DNA of 64,000 nucleotides from Myxococcales bacterium (lineage in GTDB: Bacteria; Myxococcota_A; Polyangia; Palsa-1104). The stretch covers positions 62,001 through 126,000 of the forward strand of contig PNAM01000009.1 in assembly GCA_003170275.1 (NCBI GenBank), written 5' to 3'. Shown in pieces: positions 34,885 to 42,228 of this stretch. A program made the position numbers and the translations under genes. Numbering within the stretch: the first letter of the stretch is position 1; the number at the start of each line of letters is the position of its first letter. The notes under the pieces were generated by a model. The model was not told the DNA's origin. It saw nothing but the letters and a program-made list of their open reading frames with translations, and did not search any database.

Positions 34885-36171
34885 ATGCTCGCCGCTCACT
34901 CACGTTCCGGGCGCAGTTCCGGGCAAGGGATAGGCCGCCGCGTCCCACACCTCGATCGAATTGGTCGACTTGTCCTTTTGGGGGCGCTTCTGTCCAGCTT
35001 CTCGGGATGCGACGCGGGCGTCGGTACCGCGCTTGAGCTACGTACGTGGAATCGCAGCTCGAACGGCCTTGATAAGGAACTGCAGTTCAGCTGGGAAAAT
35101 CCCTTCGGCTACGTCCGCGATCGAATCCACATGCGCGTCACTCGAGAAGAATGGCGTCACGGCGTGCCATTTCCAGGCGCGCACTCCAACCCGCCGGATC
35201 GTCGCGCGGAGCCGATCACCATCGAATCGGCGCATTGCGAGCCGAAAACGCTTTGCCAGGCAACAATACAACCGGACCAGCGCTTAGAGATTGACATGTT
35301 GGAGGCCGCCACAGGCACCCTCGTCGTGGAGGTGCGTTCGTTCTCCACGCACTTGCGCTATCGGGACCGAGTCCGAGTCTCCGCGGATCCAGTGCCCGAC
35401 GCCATCGAGATCGGACCCGTGGCCGCCGAGTCGCTACCTGACTACCTTCGCCCGACGGTGCCGGCGCCCAGCGCGTCTGAGCTTGGACGCGACTTCGAAC
35501 GATTGCACCCGAGGGAGATGGTCTATGCCAGCGTGACGGCAGTGTCGAACGGTCGTCGATTGAGAGCGGGGCTGACAGCGAAGGTCACGGATATGACCTT
35601 TGCACACGGGTCCGTGGATGCAAAAGTTGGAACGAATTTCCATGGAAACCCACTTGACCTCGATCACGTAGCACTGTTCGACGTTACCGATCATAAACTC
35701 GCATTATGGGTCGGTAGCGCTGGCCGCGGAACACTGGTGCTCAAAGCCGGAAACGTCGAGCGGAAGATCTCCATTTCCGCCACGGAGCACGCGAAGGTGG
35801 CAAGCGTCGACATCCTCGATTGCGTGGAAGGCGTCACTGGACCGACAACGTGTCGCAAAAGCGGCGCCCCCGCCGTGAAGTGTCGCGTGGGCAGCGTAGT
35901 GTTCGCGCGCGCGCTGGTTACAGTCGAAGACTCGACCGGGCGATACGCACCGCGACCGGATGCCACGTGGCCAGTCGAAGTTGAAGGTAGCGACCTGCGC
36001 GCGCTCGTACCGCTCGATGCACCAGACAACGGGTACCTCGTGCAGATCGGGGCCGACATCTCCGAGCATGCATGGCGATTCAAGTGCAATGAGGCGGGCA
36101 AAGCCACCCTGAAGATTCACGATGGACTCGTCGACGTGACACCGAAACGCCTGGTTCGCGTATTGCCATGA
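34885..36171 (+). CDS. Hypothetical lipoprotein, 428 aa
   Basis: Not recognised. The start at 34885 has AGGAG 7 nt upstream. A long basic n-region leads to GRLVLLGALLSSFSGC, a lipobox with Cys at about 42. The mature part has several beta-rich segments (LQFSWENPFGYVRDRIHMRV, GTLVLKAGNVERKISISAT, LDAPDNGYLVQIGADIS) typical of Ig-like surface lipoproteins, with a few scattered cysteines that may pair. It stands alone: the GIDE-like remnant is upstream and a DUF4328 membrane protein downstream. No catalytic motif was seen. Confidence 0.72.
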   Translation: MLAAHSRSGRSSGQGIGRRVPHLDRIGRLVLLGALLSSFSGCDAGVGTALELRTWNRSSNGLDKELQFSWENPFGYVRDRIHMRVTREEWRHGVPFPGAHSNPPDRRAEPITIESAHCEPKTLCQATIQPDQRLEIDMLEAATGTLVVEVRSFSTHLRYRDRVRVSADPVPDAIEIGPVAAESLPDYLRPTVPAPSASELGRDFERLHPREMVYASVTAVSNGRRLRAGLTAKVTDMTFAHGSVDAKVGTNFHGNPLDLDHVALFDVTDHKLALWVGSAGRGTLVLKAGNVERKISISATEHAKVASVDILDCVEGVTGPTTCRKSGAPAVKCRVGSVVFARALVTVEDSTGRYAPRPDATWPVEVEGSDLRALVPLDAPDNGYLVQIGADISEHAWRFKCNEAGKATLKIHDGLVDVTPKRLVRVLP

Positions 36172-36304
36172 CGGTTCGCTCGTAAGAGAGCTGGCTGTGA
36201 TGTCTAAATAGGTTGTTCATCCGAATCGCTTCATTTTGGCGAAGGGCGGTTCGCCGTCCAGACTGCCATGAGGTCGGCGGCAGGATTCATCGTATCATCG
36301 GACC

Positions 36305-36952
36305 GTGCCACTGGGAGCTTACTGGCCGACGCGCAGGCTCCGCCGCGCGGTGCAGATCTTGATTGGCGCGCACGTTCTCGTGAGCCTGATCCAGACGATC
36401 AGCTTCCAGGTGTTGAACGATGCTTTCCTCGCCTACCCCGACCCCCTTCTTCTCGCTTTGCTAGATCCAGATTCATTCCTTCGTGCACTCAACGCGGAGG
36501 ACGTGTTCATTTTTGCCGGCATTGTTCAGATCGGCGTGTTCATCGCCTGCGGGATCTGCTTCTTGTGCTGGCTGCACCGCAGTTATGCCAACCTCGCTCG
36601 GCTGACGGCGCCTAGCAGCGAAGTGGTCGGCTGGCTCATTCCCATCTACAACCTGGTGCACGGATACCGCTCGACTCGCAGGCTTTACTTGGAGAATCAA
36701 CGGCCCGTAGTCCCGCCGCGCGGCTACGTCCTACCCCCCCGAGCCGCGATCGTCGGCTGGTGGTGGAGCTTCTGCCTCTTGACCCTCGCGATTGCCACCG
36801 CCAGCGTCGTGCTCCGCCTCAAGGGGGGCGGCCAGCTCTGGGCGTTCACCGCGAGCGACCTCGTCGCCGCCGTGCTGTGTATGACGGTGGTCCAACGCAT
36901 CGATCGCCGCCAGCGGGAGCAGCTGCCGGTACCGAGCGGCAGCTCTCCATGA
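36305..36952 (+). CDS. DUF4328-like integral membrane protein, 215 aa
   Basis: GTG start at 36305. Hydrophobic segments lie at about 15-38, 68-90, 150-170 and 178-195. The patterns HRSYANLARLTAPSSEVVGWLIPIYNLVHGYRSTRRLY and the Trp-rich IVGWWWSF segment are typical of DUF4328 membrane proteins, where a basic HR...N motif precedes a FxPxxNL helix. The function of the family is unknown. No operon partner is visible. Confidence 0.75.
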   Translation: MPLGAYWPTRRLRRAVQILIGAHVLVSLIQTISFQVLNDAFLAYPDPLLLALLDPDSFLRALNAEDVFIFAGIVQIGVFIACGICFLCWLHRSYANLARLTAPSSEVVGWLIPIYNLVHGYRSTRRLYLENQRPVVPPRGYVLPPRAAIVGWWWSFCLLTLAIATASVVLRLKGGGQLWAFTASDLVAAVLCMTVVQRIDRRQREQLPVPSGSSP

Positions 36953-37320
36953 ACTGCCCGCTACGCAGCGACCCTCTGACGAATCCAATTCTCGGCGACG
37001 GAACGCGGTTCAATCAGGCACATTCCGGCGCTTAGGTATGAGTGACCATGGTTGAGAAGACTCACGCAGAGATCAAGAGTCCGGCATTCTACGGTCTGTC
37101 CCCAGCGTTGATTCACCTGGTGACGGAGAAGCTGCTCCGAGTCGACGAGGAACAAAGCCGAAGCCGAGCTTGAGACGTTGTTTCCAGACGGCTATTCCGA
37201 TTTCATGGTGAACTTCGGCCGAGGGAACTCTTGTGAAGTTCTCGGTGTGTTCCGTGGAGGGGACCGACGTCCGTCGAACCGCGTCCGCTTCGCTCATGTG
37301 CGTTCTCTCGAGTTCCTTCG
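36953..37320 (+). pseudogene. Non-coding stretch with a possible frameshifted gene remnant
   Basis: No intact gene is visible in these 368 nt. A 41-codon frame starts at the ATG at 37048 (MVEKTHAEIKSPAFYGLSPA) and stops at 37173. A second frame across the stop reads NKAEAELETLFPDGYSDFMV before running into the end of the toxin gene on the other strand. The two could be pieces of one gene broken by a one-base shift. I do not recognise the family, and the evidence is weak. Confidence 0.25.
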
Positions 37321-37653
37321 CTACTGTATTCGCTTTCGCCGTTTCCCCCGCAAACGAGAGAGCCAATACCCCGGCCGTCGCCGCATATGCGCGATCGCCA
37401 GGACGCGGACGACTCGGCGCCGCACGAGGTATTCGATCGTGAAACGAAAACGGGTGAGCACGAAATGACGGACGCCCAGGCGACGCGCCGCCGGAAGCGG
37501 AGATGGTGCCCACCGATCGGGATGTCTCGCGATCTCGCCGATGGCGTCACGAACCTCCACCAGCAGATCATTGCCGAGACCGAGCTCGGCTTCGTAGCGC
37601 GCGACCTCCTCGGCAAGCTCGGCCGAGGCACGCGGATCGATCTCGAGCTTCAC
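37321..37653 (-). CDS. ParE/RelE-type toxin of a toxin-antitoxin pair
   Basis: A 110-residue protein starting at the GTG at 37653, which overlaps the antitoxin stop as GTGA. The RelE/ParE fold is indicated by VKLEIDPRASAELAEEVARYEAELG (first strand and helix), then EIARHPDRWAPS, RRLGVRHFVLTRFRFTIEYLV and RVVRVLAIAHMRRRPGYW; the last pair of strands with AHMRRRPGYW is the usual end of the ParE toxin core. A basic tail follows. Family members poison gyrase or cleave mRNA; the present sequence looks more like the ParE branch. It is co-transcribed after its antitoxin, close to the right end of the proposed element, where such pairs stabilise inserted DNA. Confidence 0.85.
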   Translation of the reverse strand: MKLEIDPRASAELAEEVARYEAELGLGNDLLVEVRDAIGEIARHPDRWAPSPLPAARRLGVRHFVLTRFRFTIEYLVRRRVVRVLAIAHMRRRPGYWLSRLRGKRRKRIQ

Positions 37654-37913
37654 CGGGCGCGCGAGCGAGGTGGACGAGCCGCCAGCTGGCGCCGGATCCG
37701 CGCCTCGACCTTCGGCCACGGCTCACCCTTGACCCGTCCGGACTCGAAGTCGGCCACGCGGCGGGCGATCTCCTCGTCCCACGCCCTGGCAACTTCGACG
37801 GGGTCCTCAGCCTCCTCTTCGTCGAGACTGTGGATCAGATCGTGAGCCAGGCGGGCGCGCTGCGCGAGTGGCAGCGCGAGCGCTTCGGCAAAGACGTCAC
37901 GGCGGCGCGACAT
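37650..37913 (-). CDS. Antitoxin, putative addiction module component (TIGR02574-like)
   Basis: An 87-residue acidic, helical protein. ALALPLAQRARLAHDLIHSLDEE matches the N-terminal helices of the addiction-module-component family (usually L..LP..ER..LA..LL.SL), and AWDEEIARRVADFESGRVKGEPW matches the second half (W..E...R..e...G......), which binds the toxin. It overlaps the toxin start by 4 nt. The usual function is to neutralise the partner toxin and repress the operon. The extra Arg-rich C-terminus is unusual but short. Confidence 0.85.
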   Translation of the reverse strand: MSRRRDVFAEALALPLAQRARLAHDLIHSLDEEEAEDPVEVARAWDEEIARRVADFESGRVKGEPWPKVEARIRRQLAARPPRSRAR

Positions 37914-37971
37914 GCGACAGATTGTAGACGGTCCGTCCTACGCCGGCCACCGATCCAAGCGATCAAATTTC

Positions 37972-37993
37972 TTTGCCACGGATTTGCCACAGC
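37972..37993 (+). repeat. Two direct TTTGCCAC repeats, candidate integrase arm-type sites
   Basis: TTTGCCAC occurs twice with an 11-bp period, about one helical turn, roughly 135 bp before the tRNA-Gly fragment. Short direct repeats like this beside an att core are typical arm-type binding sites of tyrosine integrases. Assignment to the integrase at the left edge is inference. Confidence 0.45.
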
Positions 37994-38128
37994 GCACCGG
38001 CATTAGACGGAAACCGCCGGAATTGCAGTGGCGCAATAGGGACGTGGAAACGACTGGAAGCCCCGGACAACGTTGAGGGAACGGTCGTAAGCCCACGCCG
38101 CGCCTCGGTTTGGGCGAGACGGCTTTGT

Positions 38129-38155
38129 CGGGTTCAAGTCCCGTCTCCCGCTCCA
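38129..38155 (+). other. 3' end of a tRNA-Gly gene (T-arm, acceptor strand, CCA): candidate attR
   Basis: The 27 nt contain the T-loop GGTTCAAGTCC, the acceptor 3' strand CTCCCGC, discriminator T and an encoded CCA, as in bacterial tRNA-Gly (acceptor pair GCGGGAG). The expected 5' half (GCGGGAG, D-arm, anticodon arm) is absent upstream, and the first T-arm pair is lost, so this is not a working tRNA. A 3' fragment ending exactly at CCA is the classic core left when an element integrates into a tRNA gene. It marks the probable right boundary of the element whose integrase sits at 1-856. Confidence 0.65.
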
Positions 38156-38164
38156 GATTTCCGA

Positions 38165-38197
38165 AAGGCCCGGCGCCAGGTTAGGCGGCCGGGCCTT
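38165..38197. terminator. 10-bp GC-rich hairpin downstream of the tRNA fragment
   Basis: AAGGCCCGGC and GCCGGGCCTT are perfectly complementary around a 13-nt loop, followed by a T-rich stretch. This looks like the intrinsic terminator of the original tRNA-Gly gene, which would place chromosomal flank to the right. Confidence 0.7.
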
Positions 38198-38303
38198 CGT
38201 CGTTTGGGGCGAAGTTGATGAAATGGCCCACTGACGCACGGGACCACCGCAATTTGCGAATCCAAGCGGTAGAACCCTCTCCCCCACCGTTGCAATATGC
38301 GAA

Positions 38304-39659
38304 TCAGGGCTCGTCATCCTCTCGCGAGAGCATCCGATAGATGGTCGAGGCGTCGATGCCGAGCAACTGTGCGGTTCGGATCTTGTTGTTGCCGGTCTGC
38401 GCCAGGACCCATTCGACGTAGCGCCGGGTCATGATCCGGAGGGGGACGATCTCGGCCGCGATGGCCGCCATCGACTCCGGCAGCGCTTCGGGCATCGCCT
38501 GGGCCAGATCGCGAAGATCGATGCGCTTGCCGCGGGCCAGCAACAGGAGCCTTTCGACGGTGTTCTTGAGCTCGCGGACGTTTCCCGGCCACGGCAGCTC
38601 GACCAGCCGACGCAGCGCTTCGGCAGAGATCTCACGCTTGGGGCTGTCTGGGTGCGCCTGGGCGAACCGTGCCGTGAATTCCTCGACGAGCAGCGGGATG
38701 TCTTCCCGCCGTGCGCGCAGCGGAGGCAGGTGAATCGGAATCACGTGGAGCCGGTAGTATAGATCCTCGCGAAAGCGCTTTTCCTGAACGGCCCGCGCGA
38801 GATCGCGATTGGTGGCGGCGATGATCCGTACGTCGACCTTGCGCTCGGCGCCGCCACCGACGGGGCGCACCGTCGAGGTCTCGAGCGCCCGCAGCAGCTT
38901 GGCTTGCAGCGTCAGGGGCAGCTCGCCGATCTCGTCGAGGAACAGGGTGCCTCCGTCGGCGTCGACGAAGAGTCCTTTGGTGGCCTCCCCCGCTCCGGTG
39001 AAGGCGCCCTTGGTGTGGCCGAACAGCTCGGATTCGAGAAGCGTTTCGGAAATCGCAGCGCAATTGATCGGTACGAACGGCGCACGTGCGCGCGGGCCGT
39101 CGAAATGAAGCGCTTGCGCGACCAGCTCCTTGCCCGTGCCAGATTCTCCGACGATGAGCACGGGCGAGCTGGTCGGCCCCACTCGCTCGAGGAGGTCGTA
39201 GAGCTGCTGCATCACCGGGCTCTTGCCGGTCAGGTGACGGAAGCTCAGGCGCTCGTCCACGACCTTGCGAAGGCGCGCGTTCTCTCGTCGCAGCCCGCGA
39301 TCGGCGAGCGCGCGTTCCAGCCAGACCAGCGTCTCCTCCATCTTGAATGGCTTGGTCAAGTAGTGGAACGCCCCACGGCGCACCGCCTCGATCGCGCCCT
39401 CGATGGTGCCAAACGCGGTCATGATCAGCACTGGGCGGGTCGGGTCGTCCGCGCGCGAGGCTTCGAGAACATCCATCCCGTCGAGCTGATCCATTCGCAG
39501 ATCGGTGATGACCGCGTCGAACTCCCTCTTCTTCAACGCCGCGAGCGCCGCCTTGCCACCGACGGCACATTCCGATCGATACCCGTGCCCGGAAAGATAC
39601 TCGGCGACCGTGTCGGCCATCTCCCCGTCATCGTCGACGACCAGCACGCGCGCGTTCAT
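38304..39659 (-). CDS. NtrC-family sigma-54-dependent response regulator
   Basis: A 451-residue activator. The receiver has Asp9-11, phospho-acceptor Asp53 and Lys103. The AAA+ domain has Walker A GESGTGKE (171-178), the sigma-54-contacting GAFTGA loop (218-223) and Walker B TLFLDEIG (about 238-245). The C-terminal Fis HTH ends the protein (NNKIRTAQLLGIDASTIYRML). The ATG at 39659 overlaps the kinase stop (ATGA), so kinase and regulator are coupled; a longer upstream frame is a shadow of the kinase gene. It should activate sigma-54 promoters, and the best local candidate lies in front of the divergent efflux operon at 42,198. Confidence 0.93.
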   Translation of the reverse strand: MNARVLVVDDDGEMADTVAEYLSGHGYRSECAVGGKAALAALKKREFDAVITDLRMDQLDGMDVLEASRADDPTRPVLIMTAFGTIEGAIEAVRRGAFHYLTKPFKMEETLVWLERALADRGLRRENARLRKVVDERLSFRHLTGKSPVMQQLYDLLERVGPTSSPVLIVGESGTGKELVAQALHFDGPRARAPFVPINCAAISETLLESELFGHTKGAFTGAGEATKGLFVDADGGTLFLDEIGELPLTLQAKLLRALETSTVRPVGGGAERKVDVRIIAATNRDLARAVQEKRFREDLYYRLHVIPIHLPPLRARREDIPLLVEEFTARFAQAHPDSPKREISAEALRRLVELPWPGNVRELKNTVERLLLLARGKRIDLRDLAQAMPEALPESMAAIAAEIVPLRIMTRRYVEWVLAQTGNNKIRTAQLLGIDASTIYRMLSREDDEP

Positions 39660-41731
39660 CGGCTCGTCTCCGTCGCGACCGGCAAGAGCACCCGGATGGT
39701 GGTCCCGCGACCTATCGCGCTGTCGATCTCCAGCGCGCCGCCGTGGTTTCTCACGATGTCCGCAGCGATCGTGAGTCCCAGCCCGGTTCCCTGGCCGCGC
39801 TTTTTCGTGGTGAAGAAGGGGTCGAGCACCGCGGTCAGGTTTTCGGCCGCGATGCCGCAGCCGTCGTCGACAATCTCGAAGCACACGCGCCGCTCCCGTT
39901 GGGCGGCGCTCACCTTGACGTGGCCGCCGGGCTGGCACGCATCGGCGGCATTGATGAGCAGGTTCACGAACACCTGTTCCAACTGACCGGGGTCGGCGAG
40001 GATTGCCGGCACCGCTGCCTTGGCGTCGACCTCGAGTGCGACCTTTGCCTGGCGAAAGCGGTGCTCCAGGAGCGCGCTGGCCGTCTGCAAGAGATGCGTC
40101 GGAGTGACCGCGATCGCTTCGATCGGCCGTACACGCGCGAAATCGAGTAGCTGGCGAATGGTCGTCGAGACCTTGTCCACCTGCGCCAGGACCGACGTGA
40201 GTCCCTTGCGCATCGGCTCACCAGGATCGCCCTCGGGCACGCGCTGCAGGAGTTGCTCCGCGCGGCCTGAGATGATCCCGAGCGGTGTTCCGATCTCGTG
40301 GGCGACCCCTGCCGCGAGCGTCCCAATGGTCGCGAGCTTCTCGGCGCGCACCAAATTCTTCTCGAGCAGCCGCATTTCCGTGCGGTCGTGCAAGACCAAG
40401 AAGCAGTCGGTGTCCGGCAGCGGGCGATCGAGCGGGATCGCGAAGGCGTCGACCTCCCGCATCTCATCCAAGGCCAGGCGCATGCGAATGCCCACCCGCT
40501 CGACGGGGCGACGGCACGCGCGCGCCTCCTCGAGCAGCGCTTCGAGAAGGGCGCGCTCCTCCGGCGTGGCTTTGGGCAGCGCCTGCGACAGCGTTCCGCC
40601 GGCAACTACGTGACGATCCATCAGGTACGGATTCACCGAAGTCACCTTCATCGCCGAGTCGAGGGCGATGACTCCGACGGGGATGGCTTCTACGATTTTC
40701 TCCGAGCGCTCGCGCAACGCGGCGGTCATGGAAGCGAGGCGCAGCTGCTCGGCCAGCGCGAGTGATCGCCGCTGTTGTCGCGTGAGGACGACCCCGAAGA
40801 GCGCGACCAGGAGGCTCGCCACGCCAGTCGCCGCACCGAGCCGCCAGGCACCGACCCGCGCACGGTCGCGAACTCGCTGGGCCGAAGCGACCACGGCGAT
40901 CGACCAGGGACGGCTCTCCGCCAGGATCACCGGCGCGAAACCCGCCACCGCCCTGCGACGGTCGAGACCGAGCGCCTCGGCGGCCTCACGACTCAAGGTC
41001 AGCGCGCCTTGCGAAGCCGTGCCCATCTGCTGAAACAGCCGCGTAACATCGACGGGCAGCCGGTCCTCGTCGATCCGCCAGGCGTCGCTCGCCGGCACCA
41101 CGCCCGCCGACTCCAGCTCGATCCAGCGCTTCTGGTCGTCGAGCACCAGATACCGCAGGAGCGGCCGTCCTGCGCCTGCAACCGGGCGGCTCAACGCCTC
41201 GAAGAAGCGATCGCTGTCGACCAGCAAGACGATCGTGTTTCCGCCCACCTGAAGGGCGAAGATGCGTAGGTGCTCGGGGCTCCCCTGGTCGGGGGAGCGG
41301 CGCAGCGGCGCGGTGACGGTCAATCGCCCGCTGCGCGCATCTCTCACGGCGACCGCGCGGGCATCGCGAAGCGCATGGGAGTCGGCGATTCTCCGGTCGG
41401 CGACTGCGGCGATCTCCAGGGTGAGCTTGCCGGCGGAGTCGAGCACATCTGCCTCGCGATAGAGCCGACCGTCTGCGACCAGGCTCCTGAGGACCGTTTC
41501 GCCGCTGGCGGAGTTCGCCGTGGCCCCGGCGAGCTGAAGGTCATGACGAACGCTCTCGACGCGCGATTGGAGCGTGGAAGCAAGCGCGACCGCCAGCGTC
41601 TTCTGCTCAGCGGTGAACTCCTCGAGCGCCCTCGTCTGCTCGCGTAACAGGTCGACGTAGGCGAGCGCGAACACCACCAACACCGCTCCGACCATGGCGG
41701 CTTGCAGGGTGCGGGGACGGGGCGCGGCCAT
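39656..41731 (-). CDS. Membrane sensor histidine kinase (NtrB/ZraS-like)
   Basis: A 691-residue kinase starting at the ATG at 41731 (a TTG at 41752 would add seven residues). A first TM helix (about 9-28), a large periplasmic sensor domain (about 30-290, double-Cache-like) and a second TM (about 300-318) precede a PAS-like segment (EAIPVGVIALDSAMKVTSVNP). The H-box AAGVAHEIGTPLG has His478. The ATPase has N-box NLLINAADAC, G1 DDGCGI and G2 GQGTGLGLT. It pairs with the NtrC-family regulator by a 4-nt overlap. The proposed control of the divergent RND pump suggests that it senses an envelope or toxic-compound signal; the ligand is unknown. Confidence 0.92.
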   Translation of the reverse strand: MAAPRPRTLQAAMVGAVLVVFALAYVDLLREQTRALEEFTAEQKTLAVALASTLQSRVESVRHDLQLAGATANSASGETVLRSLVADGRLYREADVLDSAGKLTLEIAAVADRRIADSHALRDARAVAVRDARSGRLTVTAPLRRSPDQGSPEHLRIFALQVGGNTIVLLVDSDRFFEALSRPVAGAGRPLLRYLVLDDQKRWIELESAGVVPASDAWRIDEDRLPVDVTRLFQQMGTASQGALTLSREAAEALGLDRRRAVAGFAPVILAESRPWSIAVVASAQRVRDRARVGAWRLGAATGVASLLVALFGVVLTRQQRRSLALAEQLRLASMTAALRERSEKIVEAIPVGVIALDSAMKVTSVNPYLMDRHVVAGGTLSQALPKATPEERALLEALLEEARACRRPVERVGIRMRLALDEMREVDAFAIPLDRPLPDTDCFLVLHDRTEMRLLEKNLVRAEKLATIGTLAAGVAHEIGTPLGIISGRAEQLLQRVPEGDPGEPMRKGLTSVLAQVDKVSTTIRQLLDFARVRPIEAIAVTPTHLLQTASALLEHRFRQAKVALEVDAKAAVPAILADPGQLEQVFVNLLINAADACQPGGHVKVSAAQRERRVCFEIVDDGCGIAAENLTAVLDPFFTTKKRGQGTGLGLTIAADIVRNHGGALEIDSAIGRGTTIRVLLPVATETSR

Positions 41732-41775
41732 CACACTTGCAGTTTGCAACAAAGGGCGGTCGCCGGCCAGCGGCT

Positions 41776-42078
41776 TCAGTTCGCGCTCACAGGGTTGGCG
41801 ACCGACAGGGCTTCTTTGCCCGGTCTAAGGCCGCCACAGGGGAGGAGCGCAATGACCGTGGTGGACGGCGCGCGCGCGCGAATGGCCTGAATCAGGTCGA
41901 CTCCATTGCGTGCTCTAGTGTCCAGGTCGACGATGGCTGCGTCGAACGCCTTCGAAGCGAGGGCCCGATCGACCTTGACCCGATCGTCGGCGAGCTCGCC
42001 TTGATGTCCTGCCTCCCTGAGTGAGTCGAGAATCAGCATCGGCAACATGAGCGCGAACCGAAGCACGTTGCATGCCAC
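41776..42078 (-). CDS. Degenerate, truncated receiver-like protein, 100 aa
   Basis: MLILDSLREAGHQ stands where receivers have ILVVDDD, so only one of the acidic-pair residues remains. The phospho-acceptor segment FDAAIVDLDTRARNGVDLIQAIRA looks intact. The Lys/Pro end of the fold is missing, replaced by a short Gly/Pro-rich tail. It sits 44 nt upstream of the sensor kinase on the same strand. It may be a phosphate sink, a kinase modulator or a remnant. The start could be the ATG at 42078 or one at 42048 (MLPMLILDS). Confidence 0.6.
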   Translation of the reverse strand: MACNVLRFALMLPMLILDSLREAGHQGELADDRVKVDRALASKAFDAAIVDLDTRARNGVDLIQAIRARAPSTTVIALLPCGGLRPGKEALSVANPVSAN

Positions 42079-42197
42079 GCGCGATTGGCGCGAGCCGACC
42101 CGACCAGGCCGAGCCGGAGGAGACCCTCAGTGCCGCGTTTTGCAAGAGTGGAGGTCTCCTTCGAAAGCCGGGGCTGACGAATCTCGCGGGGTTCGAG

Positions 42198-42213
42198 TGG
42201 CACGAACCCTGCT
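42198..42213 (+). promoter_or_regulatory. Candidate sigma-54 (-24/-12) promoter of the efflux operon
   Basis: TGGCACG, four bases, then CTGCT matches the consensus TGGCACG-N4-TTGCW with one mismatch and exact GG-GC spacing. It lies directly ahead of the TolC gene and beside an NtrC-family activator gene. A concern is that transcription would begin near 42,224, leaving a leader of only about 5 nt before the ATG at 42229 and cutting off the GGGGAG ribosome-binding site. Confidence 0.5.
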
Positions 42214-42228
42214 CTGGGGAGCCCGCAG

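Larger units (their letters stand above)
37924..38303. other. Non-coding junction region carrying candidate att site
   Basis: No gene is supported in these 380 nt between the antitoxin start and the NtrC-family gene. It contains, left to right, two direct TTTGCCAC repeats (37,972-37,993), a degenerate inverted copy near 38,029 (GTGGCGCAA), a tRNA-Gly 3' fragment (38,129-38,155) and a hairpin (38,165-38,197). Nothing else was recognised from 38,198 to 38,303. Confidence 0.6.

Noticed and set aside
38101..38155. A complete tRNA gene
   Set aside because: Only the T-arm, acceptor 3' strand and CCA are present; no GCGGGAG strand, D-arm or anticodon arm is found upstream.
1..38155. The integrated region as a prophage
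   Set aside because: No capsid, tail, terminase, portal or lysis gene is seen; gene sizes and content are those of surface proteins and regulators.
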